From assembly GCA_037783545.1 (NCBI GenBank), contig JBBELK010000315.1, positions 372,001 through 436,000 of the forward strand: a DNA stretch of 64,000 bases, given 5' to 3'. Shown here in pieces: positions 34,229 through 45,970 of the stretch; the stretch's first letter is position 1, and every line of letters begins with the position of its first letter. Under the pieces are notes generated by a model, which had not been told where the DNA came from, did not search any database, and was given only the letters and a program-made list of their open reading frames with translations. Source of the stretch: Henricia sp. BOLD:AAB3569. Taxonomy: Eukaryota; Echinodermata; Asteroidea; Spinulosida; Echinasteridae. Made by a program: the position numbers and the translations under genes.

Positions 34229-36371
34229 GGCCAAACAAAATAAATGGTTCGTTTACGGTAACGGCCTAAAAAAAATCCAGGTAGGTAGGTAGGAAAATAA
34301 TTTTATTTTGTCATTTATTTTTACATTTCAGTTCATGCATTTGCGTGTTTTTTTGCAATGTTTGAAACTCACTATTAACACTATTAACCATGTTCATGTA
34401 CTCATGTACTCATTTCTATTTTGTTTATAAGTCATAAAGAATTGTCTCAATTTGGAAACTGGTAAAATCGGCATTGACTGAAAAAAATAAGAAAGAAAAC
34501 ATATGCCAATACAGAAGGTGGTCAAATCTCTCGCACTTTGTCAGCGGGTACCCCCTTTCAATAAAAGGGCACAATTTAGACCTATAGATCAGTGCTGTTT
34601 TGAATGTGAACATGTATTTCAGCAATTTTCAATTTGAGAAGGTATATTTGGTTTACATTTCATTCCATTGTTGTACACTTACTTGCATTTTACCCAGACT
34701 GATGAACCTCCGGGTTGCTGGGTGCAAAATCGTCTTTTTTTTCACTCAGTAGGCTCAGTAATGCAAGGTGTACCATAACATTAACAGAGCCGAAACTCAC
34801 AATTCATGTAAAAACATTGTTTTGAATGTGTCTGGCTGTCGGAATCTAACGAAAATGTGTACATGAATTGTGAGTCTCTGGGTATTAAAATGCATTTGCG
34901 AGGCAAAGAGCTTCCTAATTCCAAGTCCAGCTTGTACCCATGGGTAATTTACTCCAAAGAAAACTTCAGCCTGACCCAGAGTTGACTCGGAGGTAAGTTA
35001 AGTTTATCTGTTCATTCTTCAAAATACGCAGAAAGAAAGACAGTTCAATAACAAAACAACCTTAAAATTTAGAATTAAACTTGGCACTGCCTTTTTTGTT
35101 TTTTAATTACAGCTCTCGGGGCGTGGCTTCCTTGAGGGAGGGGGCGGGGAAGAGGCGTTACAGACTACGAGTGCTTCAACTTTTGAGATCGTTTAACAAC
35201 ATTGTGCATGTGCAATGTCAAAAAAAACATTTTTACTATCCCAAGAACCAGTTTTGTTTTAAATAGGCCTATTTACCTTGTACACGTGTGGATAATATTA
35301 AAAATAATCTAGGCAACATTGATCGTTGAAGACAGGCAAGCGAAAGCGGCCAGTAAAATTGGTTCGTTGCCCGCTGCTTGCCGCATCGCGCGCGGGGATC
35401 GCCCCGGCCTGCTGAGCGCAGGGATTGCCCCGGCCTGCTGAGCGCAGGAATTGCCCCGGCCTGCTGAGCGCAGGAATTGCCCCGGACTGCTGAGCGCAGG
35501 GATTGCCCCGGCCTGCTGAGCGCAGGGATTGCCCCGGCCTGCCGATCATGATCGAGCGCGGTGTATGTAGCGCCCCACGCGCGCATCACACACATGATCA
35601 CACACCACACACGCACGCGATGCACGAACAGCCGCTTCCGGTTTGCGATGCAGGAAAAGATGGCGCTTGCTGAGGGATTCAGAGTTTAGCCACTCGCTGC
35701 AGTCACACACGCGGCACCACTGCACATTTAGCATACACTACATACACAAGCGCCGAATGCCATTGCACTTGCTTGGGGACTAGCACAAGTTTGCTTCACG
35801 AAATGAATCAATTGAGGGCGCTGTTTATGCTCGGTAAAAAAATATGGCCCGTTGTACTTTTTTTGTAGAGCAAAAAAAACGGAAAATAAAATACGGAGCG
35901 CAAAACAAATAAATTATGGCATGCACGCTCATTAAAAAGCGGAAATCCGCTAAAAACCGGAGATTTCACACCCCTGATATTTAATCTATTATTAACCACC
36001 AAAGATTATGGTGGCCCTGGAGGGGCATAATACGGTTGTAAAAAAAGTTTTTCGCGACAGTCGTGAATGTTGTGTGTGATTTTTTTTGTGCGTGAAATTT
36101 TACGACAATAAAGATCGTACGTAGCGCTGCGTAGCGGAAAATTCTGCGCAAAACAGGTGTAGGGCCTTCGTGACAGGTATGTTTGTGTCAAATTATAGTC
36201 AGCTTCAAGTGCAGAAATTGTTATGTTCGTTGGAAATTATTGCAATTAGGCTAGTGCTCATTTTTATATCAACTTGAAAATTGGCAATAAAAAGTTTGAG
36301 GTCGGCAATTTGGCCTCAAAAATTTCAGGTCGGTCGGGTTACCGTAAACAAACCATTTATTTTGTTTGGCC
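34229..36371. mobile_element. 2,143-bp TIR element with TGA duplication
   Basis: GGCCAAACAAAATAAATGGT at 34229 begins a 34-bp terminal inverted repeat (one mismatch, complement ending at 36371). TGA flanks both sides (34226-34228, 36372-36374). The empty site is visible at about 26391, where TTGCTGACTTTATA is continuous. No transposase is recognised. It contains a 26-bp minisatellite and a piece related to 11466-11665. The superfamily is unknown. The 3-bp duplication is compatible with PIF/Harbinger or Academ-type elements. Confidence 0.9.
35401..35541. repeat. 26-bp minisatellite, ~5.4 units
   Basis: Units of GCCCCGGCCTGCTGAGCGCA plus GGGATT or GGAATT, with single-base variants, inside the 2,143-bp TIR element. 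GC-rich in an AT-rich context. Confidence 0.92.
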
Positions 36372-37054
36372 TGACTTTATATTAGAGAGAAAAATTAAAA
36401 ACTAGACCGAGTTCGTCAACCGGCAAAAGTGAAAAACGGAGTGATGACGTCATAATGATATGCATTGACCCCGTACGTCATAGCAAGGAGACAGTCACTA
36501 GTAGACCCTTTCACTGATAAATTCAAATTTTATGCACGCATGCGCATAACGGACGTGGTAGGCGGAAGTGAATTGAGTCGATATTACGTGTACATGTTTA
36601 TATGGCGAGTAACGCGATGGACATTATCTTTCTTAGTATACATGTATGCATAGTAAGTAAATACCGTCATACTTTGTTAATAAGAGGTCCTTTGCTCTTT
36701 GTACATTAACCTGTTAAAACAGGAACCTAAGAAATGAAGACAATAAAGAACAAAGGATTTAGAGATTAAATTTTTACTTGTTATAAGTGGATTGCTCATA
36801 TTATCAACGTTTTCAACTGAATCAAGAAATGAAGAGCAAATGAGTGTTGACACATTCCAAAGACAGACTTTTATACTTACTTTGTATCCCTACATCCAAA
36901 CATGATGTTCGACCATGGACCTGTGCAGTAACTGTGCAGTTCGGGAAAGTAAGCATATTATAAGGTATAACGAACCATGATGAGGTACTTACAGTGTTAT
37001 TAGGTGATCGGGCCAACAGCCCGATCACCTATTACTCTCGTACGATTTCTTTGT

Positions 37055-37107
37055 CTTTTTTTTTTTTTTTTTTTTTTTTTGGCTTTTTCGCTTTGAGCGA
37101 AAAAGCC
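37055..37107. repeat. T run plus GGCTTTTTCGCT hairpin
   Basis: About 30 T residues are followed by the perfect hairpin GGCTTTTTCGCT-TTG-AGCGAAAAAGCC (37081-37107). It is part of the Helentron-like element. It resembles a terminator only superficially. Confidence 0.75.
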
Positions 37108-37199
37108 TTTGTTTTCGTTCTGATTTTTTTTTTTTTTCCGTTTTCTTCTGATTTTTTCCCCATAGACAAAGCGCATAGGCGTTGTCGGCGCTTTTTAAG

Positions 37200-38250
37200 G
37201 TTGTTCCCAAACATTGATCTTAACCAAACTTGGTCACATCAAAGACATAGTATAAGAGGTGTGCACCCAAGAATGGCTTCATTGTGACGTCATCCGTTAC
37301 GTCATTATAACACTTTAAAAATGCCTAAAAAGCCGAAAATGACCAAAATATGCACATTTTAAAATGATTCCCTTGCAAAAACCGCGTGACGCAGGGTCTT
37401 TATATTTGACAGACATATAGATCAGATCCTAGCCTACATTGTTCATAGTGTAGGCATTTTCATCTGACCCTTCCTTCCTGGGTCAATCGAAGGTCAAAGT
37501 TCAGCCAATTCAAAAATCACATTGTTTGTATTTTGTTGTACTTATGAAGCAATATTACCTATTAAACTACGCTTGATCTTTATAAAACTAGGTACAGCCA
37601 TGGGCCCCATCACAAACTTCCACCACCATGTAGAACATCACCATGACGTCAATGATTACGTAATTATAATAATTTTAAAATGGCAAAAAAGTTGATTTTC
37701 GTCATGAAAATGACCAAAAAATGCATTTCGTAAAATGTTTCCCTCTATAAAACCACATGGCCCAGCGTCTTCATATTTAGCAGACATTATAGATCAGATC
37801 ACGGACTACATTTTGCTTTGTGTAGGCATTTTCATCTGACCCTTCCTTCCTGGGTCAATCGAAGGTCAAATTCAGCCAATTCAAAAATAACATTTGTTGT
37901 ATGTTTTTGTACTTATGAAGCAATATTAGCTATTAAACAACGCTTGATCTTTATAAAACTAGGTACAGGCATGGGCCCCATCACAAACTTCCACCACCAT
38001 GTAGAACATCACCATGACATAACTGATTACGTAATTATGATAATTTAAAGTGGCAAAAAAGTGGATTTTCTTCATGAAAATGACCCCAAATGCATTTCTT
38101 AAAATGTTTCCCTCTATAAAACCACATGGCCCAGGGTCTTCATATTTAGCAGACATTATAGATCAGATCATGGACTACATTGTTCTTTGTGTAGGCATTT
38201 TCATCTGACCCTTCCGTCCTGGGTCAATTGAAGGCCAAAGTTCAGCCAAG
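37200..38250. repeat. ~372-bp tandem repeats inside the Helentron-like element
   Basis: ATGGGCCCCATCACAAACTT recurs at about 37600 and 37972. TTTCATCTGACCCTTCCTTC recurs at about 37458, 37830 and, changed, at 38200. More diverged units return at 40640-41390. Several carry TGACGTCA. Confidence 0.85.
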
Positions 38251-38382
38251 TCGCAATTTGCGTAAAACCATGCATAAGCCACCCCACCACCCCAGGCCAT
38301 GCACTCGCGTTTTGCTACCGTGAAAGTGATATAGCGCCCTCATAGTTATACATGTATAGCTAAAGAGAGAATGCGCAGTACG

Positions 38383-38637
38383 TATATGGGTCTTTCTATA
38401 AATTAGGGGTCCAAAAGTGTGACATTTAGTGTCCCCCGTTACACCTGATATGTTTTATTTTTCGTACAAAAATCATTAAAATGGCCTGTAAACCATTTTG
38501 TATCAATTGTACTTTATGTACTCGCTCTTCGAGATGGAAAGTATTTAAAGAATGTGTCCTGAATTTACAAAAACAAGATGTAAAATGTAACGGGGGACAC
38601 CAAAATTGGACCCCTAATTTATAGAAAGACCCATATA
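38383..38637. mobile_element. Hairpin element with TATATGGGTCTTTC ends
   Basis: Perfect 31-bp inverted ends (38383-38413 and 38607-38637), with an inner inverted pair GTGTCCCCCGTTACA and its complement. Same end family as 55361-55808. It appears nested in the Helentron-like element. Confidence 0.82.
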
Positions 38638-40527
38638 GTACATGTACTTGTTGTAAGTTGCGCGAACATGCAGTGCACGTCCCATTTAAAAACAAAAGCT
38701 TAATATAGGCCTGAAATAATTAAGTCATTGTCTAGATTTTATTGAACCATCTTTTAAAAATCTAATTACGAAATTGTCCTCCTTGGCCAAACTCTTTTCA
38801 ATCTTAACTAATTATGTGCTCTGATTTCTGCCTTTGATGACTAATATATGTATATCAGTATTTCGAGTAAACATCGCGTTTCCATCCCAAATGTGAACAA
38901 AACAAACTAAAAATGAACAGTTTAGAATTCGCAAAGGGAAATCAAACTTGCCTCTAAACTGAGTTTTCAGGATAAACTTTTTAAATATTTAATTTATAAC
39001 GCCATGTGACATTATTACAAATAGTACTAATTTTACAGTAACTTAATTGATGTTTTTAAAAGTGCAAAAACTTAAAATTGTCATATTCTCAAATCTAAAC
39101 AAATCTTTTCTCAATCGATGAAGGTAACTGTACTGTTTACATAATGTACATGTTATTTTGTTTTATATGAAATTTCGCCCAAGACTCTCTTAGTATAAAT
39201 CCTGAACATACATGTTATGATACTCCTCAAGGAGCTAATTAAGTAATCAAAAGTTTTTACCTGCGCCATGACTTGGTATCTCACAGTTCATCAAACACTT
39301 GGAAGTGGCAGATCTGTATAGCAGTACACTCAGGCAAACTGACACAACTCAAAAACTGTTCATCATTAGGTATAAGATTAAATGAGCATACAATTTAATG
39401 TTTTCCATATTCAAAATTCGCAACAAACCAGCCGATTCACCTATGATCGTGATTCCTGCGCCATATACGGTAATTAACAAAGGTATTTAACTGATGATCT
39501 CATAATGACGTCATCACGTGTCAGATTAAAGGTGATACAAATATTATAAATATGAAATATTAACAAATGCGAGCTACAACCTTGATTCCTTCCCATATAC
39601 GATCACTAGCAAAGGTCGTTAATGTATGGCTTTTCCGTTTATTTCTTCTTCTGATTCCCCCCCATTGACACTTTTTGAGGTTGTTCCCAAACTTGAGGTT
39701 GTTCTTTAAAAAACTTGGCCACATCAAAGACACAGTAGAAGAGGTGTGCACCCAACAATGGCGTCATCATGACGTCATCAGGTGTAAGTTTATAGGGGCA
39801 TGAAATTTAATGTTTCCATATTTAAAAATTCATAAAAAATGAACCGTTTGACCTACGATCTTGATTCTTTCGTCATATACGATCATGAATAAAGGTCTTT
39901 CAGATGCCCACATGCCTTGACATTTGACCTCATTCCCTATTGGTCAAACATACTTTGCCTTGCCATTTGAAACTGGTAAGAGGTATTTGGATGGGGTCAA
40001 AGGTGTTTGAGTTCGACTAGGGTGGGGTATCCAAAAAATATCGCCATGACCTGTGACCTTGCTCACTTTCGGTAGAAACCGGAAGTGCATTTAAATGAAC
40101 CTATTTTGTAAAAGTGGTGAAAGCTGCCGAGATGCGGTAGGTAGTGTCAGTGTTTAAGGTAAATAGGGTTTCCAAAAATGTAAGTTTCTACGTCATTCCA
40201 TAAAAGGGCGCCCTCCAGCGTCAAAATTAAAAAGTCCTAAAATGACCCTTTCATAGCAATGTTTGCGCAAATAATAATAATGATAATGGTGGAATTCTTA
40301 TATAGCGCACATATCCACCCTGCCGGGTGCTCATGGCGCTGCAATTAGCTAAATAGTGCTGCTTATAGAGTAAGTCGACCACCAAACATGTCTGTGTGGT
40401 TAAAACATTGATGACGTCATCAATCCTTTAAAGGTAACACATTAAAGGTACACTTTTTAAAGTTAAATAGTTGATATGCTAACATCTAATTTTGCAAGGT
40501 AAGCATGCTAATTTTTTAAGTTAAAAA

Positions 40528-40580
40528 AATGTGAAAAAGCCCTACGCTCTGTTCATAGAACAGACGTAGCTCTAGTTCTA
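40528..40580. repeat. Second hairpin-CTAG end inside the Helentron-like element
   Basis: CTACGCTCTGTTC-ATA-GAACAGACGTAG is followed closely by CTCTAG (ending at about 40574) and a pyrimidine-rich tract, like the element's true ends. It suggests that one Helentron-like copy is nested in or joined to another. Confidence 0.5.
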
Positions 40581-42037
40581 TTTCTTTTTCTTTTTCCACT
40601 CAAACGTTTCCAGAGCTTTTCTTCAAAACGGTTCAAGCTATCAATTTGAAACTTGGTAGGAACATCAACCCCAATGTGAAGGTGTGCATACAAGTGTGAC
40701 GTCACTGTGACGTCATCGGGTATCAAATTACAACCCAAAAATGACCAAAATATGCATGTTTTAAAATGCTTCCGTCTGGAAAACCACGTGACCCATGATC
40801 TTCGTATTAGACAGGCTTATATATCAGATCATGGCCTACAATTTTCTTCGTGTGGGTATTTTCATCTGACCCTTCCTTCTGGGGTCAATCTGAGGTCAAA
40901 GTTCAACGAAAACGAAAATCTCAATTTTTGCACTTATTGAGCAACAATGCCCATCAAACCAAGCTGAATCTTTAAGAAACTAAGTACAGGCATAGGTCCT
41001 ATAGCAGACTTTCACCAGCGTGTTTAATATTATGATGGCATCAAGCGTGACGTCATCGTGACGTCATCAAGTATCAAATTACACAACCCAAAAAACCAAA
41101 ATATGCATATTTTAAAATGCTTCCGTCTCGAAAACCACGTGACCCAGGATCTTCGTATTTGGCAGGTTTATAGATGACATTCTGTTCTACAATTTTCTTT
41201 GTGTGGGCATTGTCATCTGACCCTTCCTTCTGGGGTCAATTGGAGGTCAAAGTTCAACGAAAACGGAAATCTCAGTTTTTACACTTACCAGTAACAATGC
41301 CCATCAAACCAAGCTGAATCGTTAGTAAATTAGATACAGACATAGGCCCTACGGCAGACTTTCACCAGCATGTATAGTATCATGATGGCATCAAGTGTGA
41401 CGTAATCATGACGTCATCAGGTGTCAAATTACAAAAATTAAAAGGTTATTATTTTCAAAATTCATATCTCAAGAACCGTAATAGATACTTGAACAATTCT
41501 TTCACAACATGATAAGTCTAAATAAACTGAACAAATCATACGATGTCATGACCCTTGTGTGACGCCTACTTCCGGTCCAAACCGGAAGTTGTTCGAAAAT
41601 TTGCAATTTTTTAGCATTTTGAATGCAAATAGATTCAAAGTGGTAGTGAATTTGACCATATTTCTACGGAACGAAATGTTTCCACACATGTGGACCTTTT
41701 GACTATACCATTGGTGACGTCATTACATGGACGGTGGTTACGTAATGTGGTGTCAAATTACGCAAATTTGGAGCTGAGATGTTTTAAAATGCTGTATCTT
41801 GAAAACTACAACAGATATTGGTATGATTCCTTCGCCACATTTAAGAACTTGATGTTCAACATATTGTTCAACAATTTGTGCACAAAATTGTGACGTCATG
41901 ATGTCGTCACAGGTGTCACATTACAAGATTTCAAAGGTTATTATTTCAACAATTCATATCTCAAAACGGTGCAAGCTATCAACCCCCCAGCTATGGCGGA
42001 TATGCAGGGAGGAGATATTAGTTACCGGGTTAGTGTA

Positions 42038-42115
42038 TACGCAATTGCGCAAGTCCACTTACGCCATAAGTTATTGCGCAAGTATATGGCGTAAGTGGAC
42101 TTGCGCAATTGCGTA
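42038..42115. repeat. 31-bp perfect inverted repeat
   Basis: TACGCAATTGCGCAAGTCCA... at 42038-42068 is exactly complementary to 42085-42115, around a 16-base loop. It is probably a small insertion in the Helentron-like element. Confidence 0.85.
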
Positions 42116-42249
42116 AAGTTTCGTGAAATCGGCTGCTGAACTTCCATTTTTGCCATTCCACAGGTGATAACAACGTCTGAAATTCATCACAAAATGTTCA
42201 TTTAGCCCGATCACCTGGCGTTTGTAACAACAAACGTCATACCTCTAGT

Positions 42250-42971
42250 TGTATTGCATCATTGTCCTCAATGTAATTGTAGCTCCAACACAGTTCCTAA
42301 TAAACCGGCCACTGCTCCAGTTTCCCAACATTTAAGGGCCTTGACATTTTTCTTTGCCATCATACCGGATGAGTATGCAAGACAGTACACAGTACATGCT
42401 ACATGTAACTTGAAACAAATAAAGTACATTAACAATTCTTTTGGCTACATCAGTTTTACAAAATATTCAAATTTTAAAATGTTCTGTCATAACCTTGTCA
42501 ACTATCCTTTGAGTGCCAAAAACATGCCATCTCAAAGGAAAATTTTGCATTTTTATGACTGCTTAAATGTTGAATTATTGAAACATTTTCATAAACATGT
42601 TGGCTTGTGTTAATGCTAACATGCATTCCATATACATGTAGTCAACTTACAGGCATCACATGTTTCTCTGTGATCACAAAGTTCCTGATTACAAGGTCAT
42701 GCAAGAGAATGTGGTCCTCGTAAGATGCCTAAAGAACATATGATTGTTTTGTGCTCGGCTGTCCTTCATGAGATGGCTTCACAAGTATCACGACCATTTC
42801 CTCAGTTTCCTCGGAGACGAACTCCAACGTCCAAGTTACAGTACTATAAATGACATCAAAGCCAGAGAGAAATAATGTAATTGTGTTTACTATAATAATA
42901 CATGACTTGTAAATTCTTAGCCCAGATCTTGTGTACAAAATATATAAGACTGGCTAATGTTTGTTTTAAAT

Positions 42972-43004
<33 letters not shown>

Positions 43005-43455
43005 TTGGGGGGGGGGGGGGGGGGGTATTTATTTATATATTTAAAATCTTCAGTTTTTCTCACTGCTAAATTTGGGGTTTTCTATCAAATCTGTACTTAA
43101 GCCTACTGAGGTTTGATGCTAAAAGACCAGACAATTATCAATCAAGCATTGGTTTAAGTGTACATTTAATTGAAAACCCGACATTTATGAATATGAGAAA
43201 ATGTTTACATTTTGTGGTAAATTGTTTGGTTGATCAGACTTTCTTTAAAATGACTCAATTAAGCATTGCAATGTACAGATTCGATAAAAAACAAAATGTT
43301 TTGCACACAAAAATATGTGTTGCACAAAAGGTATGAAGCCATGATCAACTTGCCAATTGTTTCCCCCTCCCCCATGGGTATTGGGTAATCAAAATGTTGC
43401 CCCATGGGTGGGAATTTTTGAGTTTCAAAAAGTGAATCCCCATTTCTCGCAATAC
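42250..43455. repeat. Inter-receptor spacer, second copy (right part)
   Basis: Homologous to 27012-28622, without the 442-bp TTAA element. It includes long G runs at about 42972-43026 broken by TT, a likely weak point in the assembly. No gene. Confidence 0.75.
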
Positions 43456-43499
43456 AGGAGCGTATTCAGAAAATCAAAATCTGATCTGGTCACGCTCCT
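43456..43499. mobile_element. 44-bp internally deleted remnant of the AGGAGCGTG MITE
   Basis: Both ends (AGGAGCGTATTCAG and GATCTGGTCACGCTCCT) are preserved but almost all of the interior is gone. It is at the same receptor position as in pseudogenes A and C. Confidence 0.8.
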
Positions 43500-44403
43500 T
43501 TAACCGAGGCGATGTACACCTACCCCGAGCTGCATGGTCGTCTAGCGGCCTGGTCTTGGCTGCCGTGGCCCGGACCTTAAGAGACTCCAGAACGTCTTCG
43601 TGGCCAACCTGAACGTTGCTTGGCCAGCCTGTGCTACACCTGGAGCCTGCCGGGCATGTTGAGCAAGTCGCCCGGCTATCCGCTGCAGACCCAAGTTCCT
43701 TGCGTGGTTTTTGCTGCCTTGGTTTTCGTCTCCTTCGGATGTGGAATCTATACCATGGCAAACATCGCCCTGAACCGCTGCATACTGATCACCAGACCCA
43801 GGGAGACCTACCGGTGGCTGTACACACCCAAGAATTTTGCCCTGATGGTCTTCGTCTCCTGGCTCGTGCCTCTGTTGACCACCGTTCCTCCACTGTTTGG
43901 AAGTGCGAAATTGGCTTCAACCTTGGGAGTCGAACCTGCACTGTTGTTGATACCCATCCCAGAGCTTCGCAATGACAGGGTGCAAGTCGCTGTTTATTAC
44001 CCGGCCGTTGCCCCTAATTTTGATCGTTACTTCCTACGTCTTGATCTGGCGACATGTTAGGCGCCATTTTAAACATAGCCAAGATGACATTGGTCTTCAA
44101 TCGTCAGCGATCCACGTTTCTGCCCCGTCGTCCGCAGACAAGCTGTATACGGCAGTGGCGCTCCCGTAGGGGGAACGACGAGCTGACGATCACCAAGAAC
44201 CTTTTCCTGGTCGTCTTAGCTTTCGTGGTTTGCTTCATGCCTATTGGCATCACGTTTGTTGTCAACAATCAGAAGTACCAGTTGTACGCTGCGTTGGTCT
44301 TGTTCGTGAGTTGCTGCATTAATCCGCTGATCTACGCCGCCAAACATCCACACTTCAGCCCGGTGTTGCGATATATGATCCGGTGGCAATGTTCAACTCA
44401 CTA
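43500..44403 (+). pseudogene. GPCR pseudogene F
   Basis: Sister of pseudogene C, with the same loss of the N-terminus behind the MITE, the same TM1 deletion and TT insertion, and the same premature TAG giving a tail that ends CSTH. It has further damage. GTCACCAAC is missing before GTCTTCGTGG, a short deletion removes part of TM2 (AACGTTGCTTGGCC), GGAAGTGCG has a 1-base loss near loop 2, there is a 2-base loss after CTTCGCAAT, and extra bases sit before TM5 (CCGGCCGTTG). TM3 (ANIALNRCILI) and TM7 (NPLIYAAKHPHF) remain readable in different frames. Confidence 0.9.
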
Positions 44404-44969
44404 GACCTCGTTGGTACGACGGTGTCATAAAACATCGGTGGTTTTATTCGCACGATTTGGCCTCTGCTCTACCTCGATAGATTTCTAAAAATGAACTGAG
44501 GGGCCCGACAGCATGTAATCCCAGAGTACCAAAAACCCTATTTCCTTAAACCAACCGGTATAAGCCCAGACTGTTTAGGCACGAAAGTAAACTGTTCAAG
44601 TTTTAAATTTTTTGTCTTCAAAGTAATGGATTCCATTTACTGGACGAATCATTTTTACAAGAAGCTATACATAAGCCCTTTTAGAGTAATCGAACTTATA
44701 TAGGTGTACTTTTATTGGCAGTGGCACGCACTTTAATTTAAGTTATCTTTATTTTGAAAGCAAAAGTGGTTAACTCAACTGAAACTACTGGTTCCTATCA
44801 TAGTCTCACACACTAAAAACGTAAACTGTTTACATCCTCTTTAACAGCGCTTCTTTTGTGAAAAATATCCCTTTGTAGACAAATGGATATTTATAGATTT
44901 TAGAAACAAATAAATGCGAAATGTAGCTACAAGAGTGAGCACAATCGTATTGCAGGCAATTGGCGCAAC

Positions 44970-45970
44970 ATGGCGGCTCCTACAAACGTTACTCTTGCTT
45001 TAACTGAAGCGATGTACACCTACCCCGAGCTGGTCGCATGTAGCGTCGGGTTCAGCATTCTCATCACCCTGGCAATTGCCGGTAACAGCCTGGTCTTGGC
45101 TGCCGTGGCCCGGACTAAGAGACTCCAGAACATTACCAACGTCTTCGTGGTCAACCTGAGCGTGTGTGATTGCCTATCCAGCCTGGCCTTCATCTGGAGC
45201 CTGCCGGGCATGTTGAGCAAGACGCCCGGCTATCCGATACATACCCAAGTTCCTTGCGTGGTTTTTGCTGCCTTGGTTTTCGTCTCTTTCGGATGTGGAA
45301 TCTACACCATGGCAAACATCGCCCTGAACCGTTGCATATCACCAGACCCAGGGAGACCTACCGTTGGCTGTACACACCCAAGAAGATTGCCATGATGGTC
45401 TTCGTCTCCTGGCTCGTGCCTCTGTTGACCACCGTATTACCTCCACTGCTTGGAATGGGCGAACTTGGCTTCGACCTTGGGACTCGAACCATGCAAATCA
45501 CTGTGTATTACCCGTTGCCCCTGATTGTGATCGTTACTTCCTACGTCTTGATCTGGCGACATGCCAGGCGCCATTTTAAACATCGCCAAGATGACATCGG
45601 TCTGCAATCGCGAGCGGTAGACTTTTCTGCCTCGTTGTCCGCAAAGAAACTGGATACTGCTGACGCCTCCGTACTCACCGAATGTTCCACCATGACGGAG
45701 CAGTCCCGCCAGCGGCGCTCCCGTATGAGGAACGACGAGCTGACGATCACAAAGAACCTCTTCCTTGTCGTCTTGGCCTTCTTGGTTTGCTTCATGCCTT
45801 TTGGTATCGTGGTTGCTGCGAATATACAGCACTTTCACTTGTATGCTGCGTTGATCGTGTTCATGAGTTGCTGCATTAATCCGCTGATCTACGCCGCCAA
45901 ACACCCTCACTTCCGACCTGTGATGCGATCCATGATCCGGTGCCAATGTTCAAATGATCAGAGCCCTTAA
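44970..45970 (+). pseudogene. GPCR pseudogene G (4-base deletion)
   Basis: An otherwise well preserved receptor with its own conserved upstream region (TATTTATA at 44888-44895). MAAPTNVTLALTEAMYTYPE through TM3 is open to 45340. There CATACTGATCACC has become CATATCACC, losing four bases just after ALNRC and shifting the frame. The remainder (ITRPRETYRWLYT to NDQSP) is intact in the second frame, except that loop 2 is shortened: RTCTVVD...SEY is replaced by RTMQI, which removes the conserved loop-2 Cys. Its tail type matches B, E and I. Confidence 0.92.

Larger units (their letters stand above)
37001..42249. mobile_element. Helentron-like (Helitron2) non-autonomous element, 5,249 bp
   Basis: The duplicated spacer at 27010-27022 (CAGTGTTATTGTCTTGCATC) is the empty site. 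Here the same sequence is split between two adjacent T residues by 5,249 bases. The left end AGGTGATCGGGC lies in a hairpin (complement at about 37019-37030). The right end carries a subterminal GCCCGATCACCT, then a hairpin GCGTTTGT-AACA-ACAAACGT, then CATACCTCTAG immediately before the T junction. Asymmetric inverted ends, a 3' hairpin before CTAG and T|T insertion without duplication are known Helentron/HINE features. No Rep or helicase frame is present. The interior is built of diverged ~370-base repeats. Confidence 0.85.

Noticed and set aside
35401-35541. CRISPR-like regularly spaced repeat
   Set aside because: Units are contiguous 26-bp tandem repeats without spacers, in a eukaryotic transposon.
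37081-37107. T run and hairpin resembling a rho-independent terminator
   Set aside because: The T run precedes the hairpin, the context is eukaryotic, and it belongs to the Helentron-like element.
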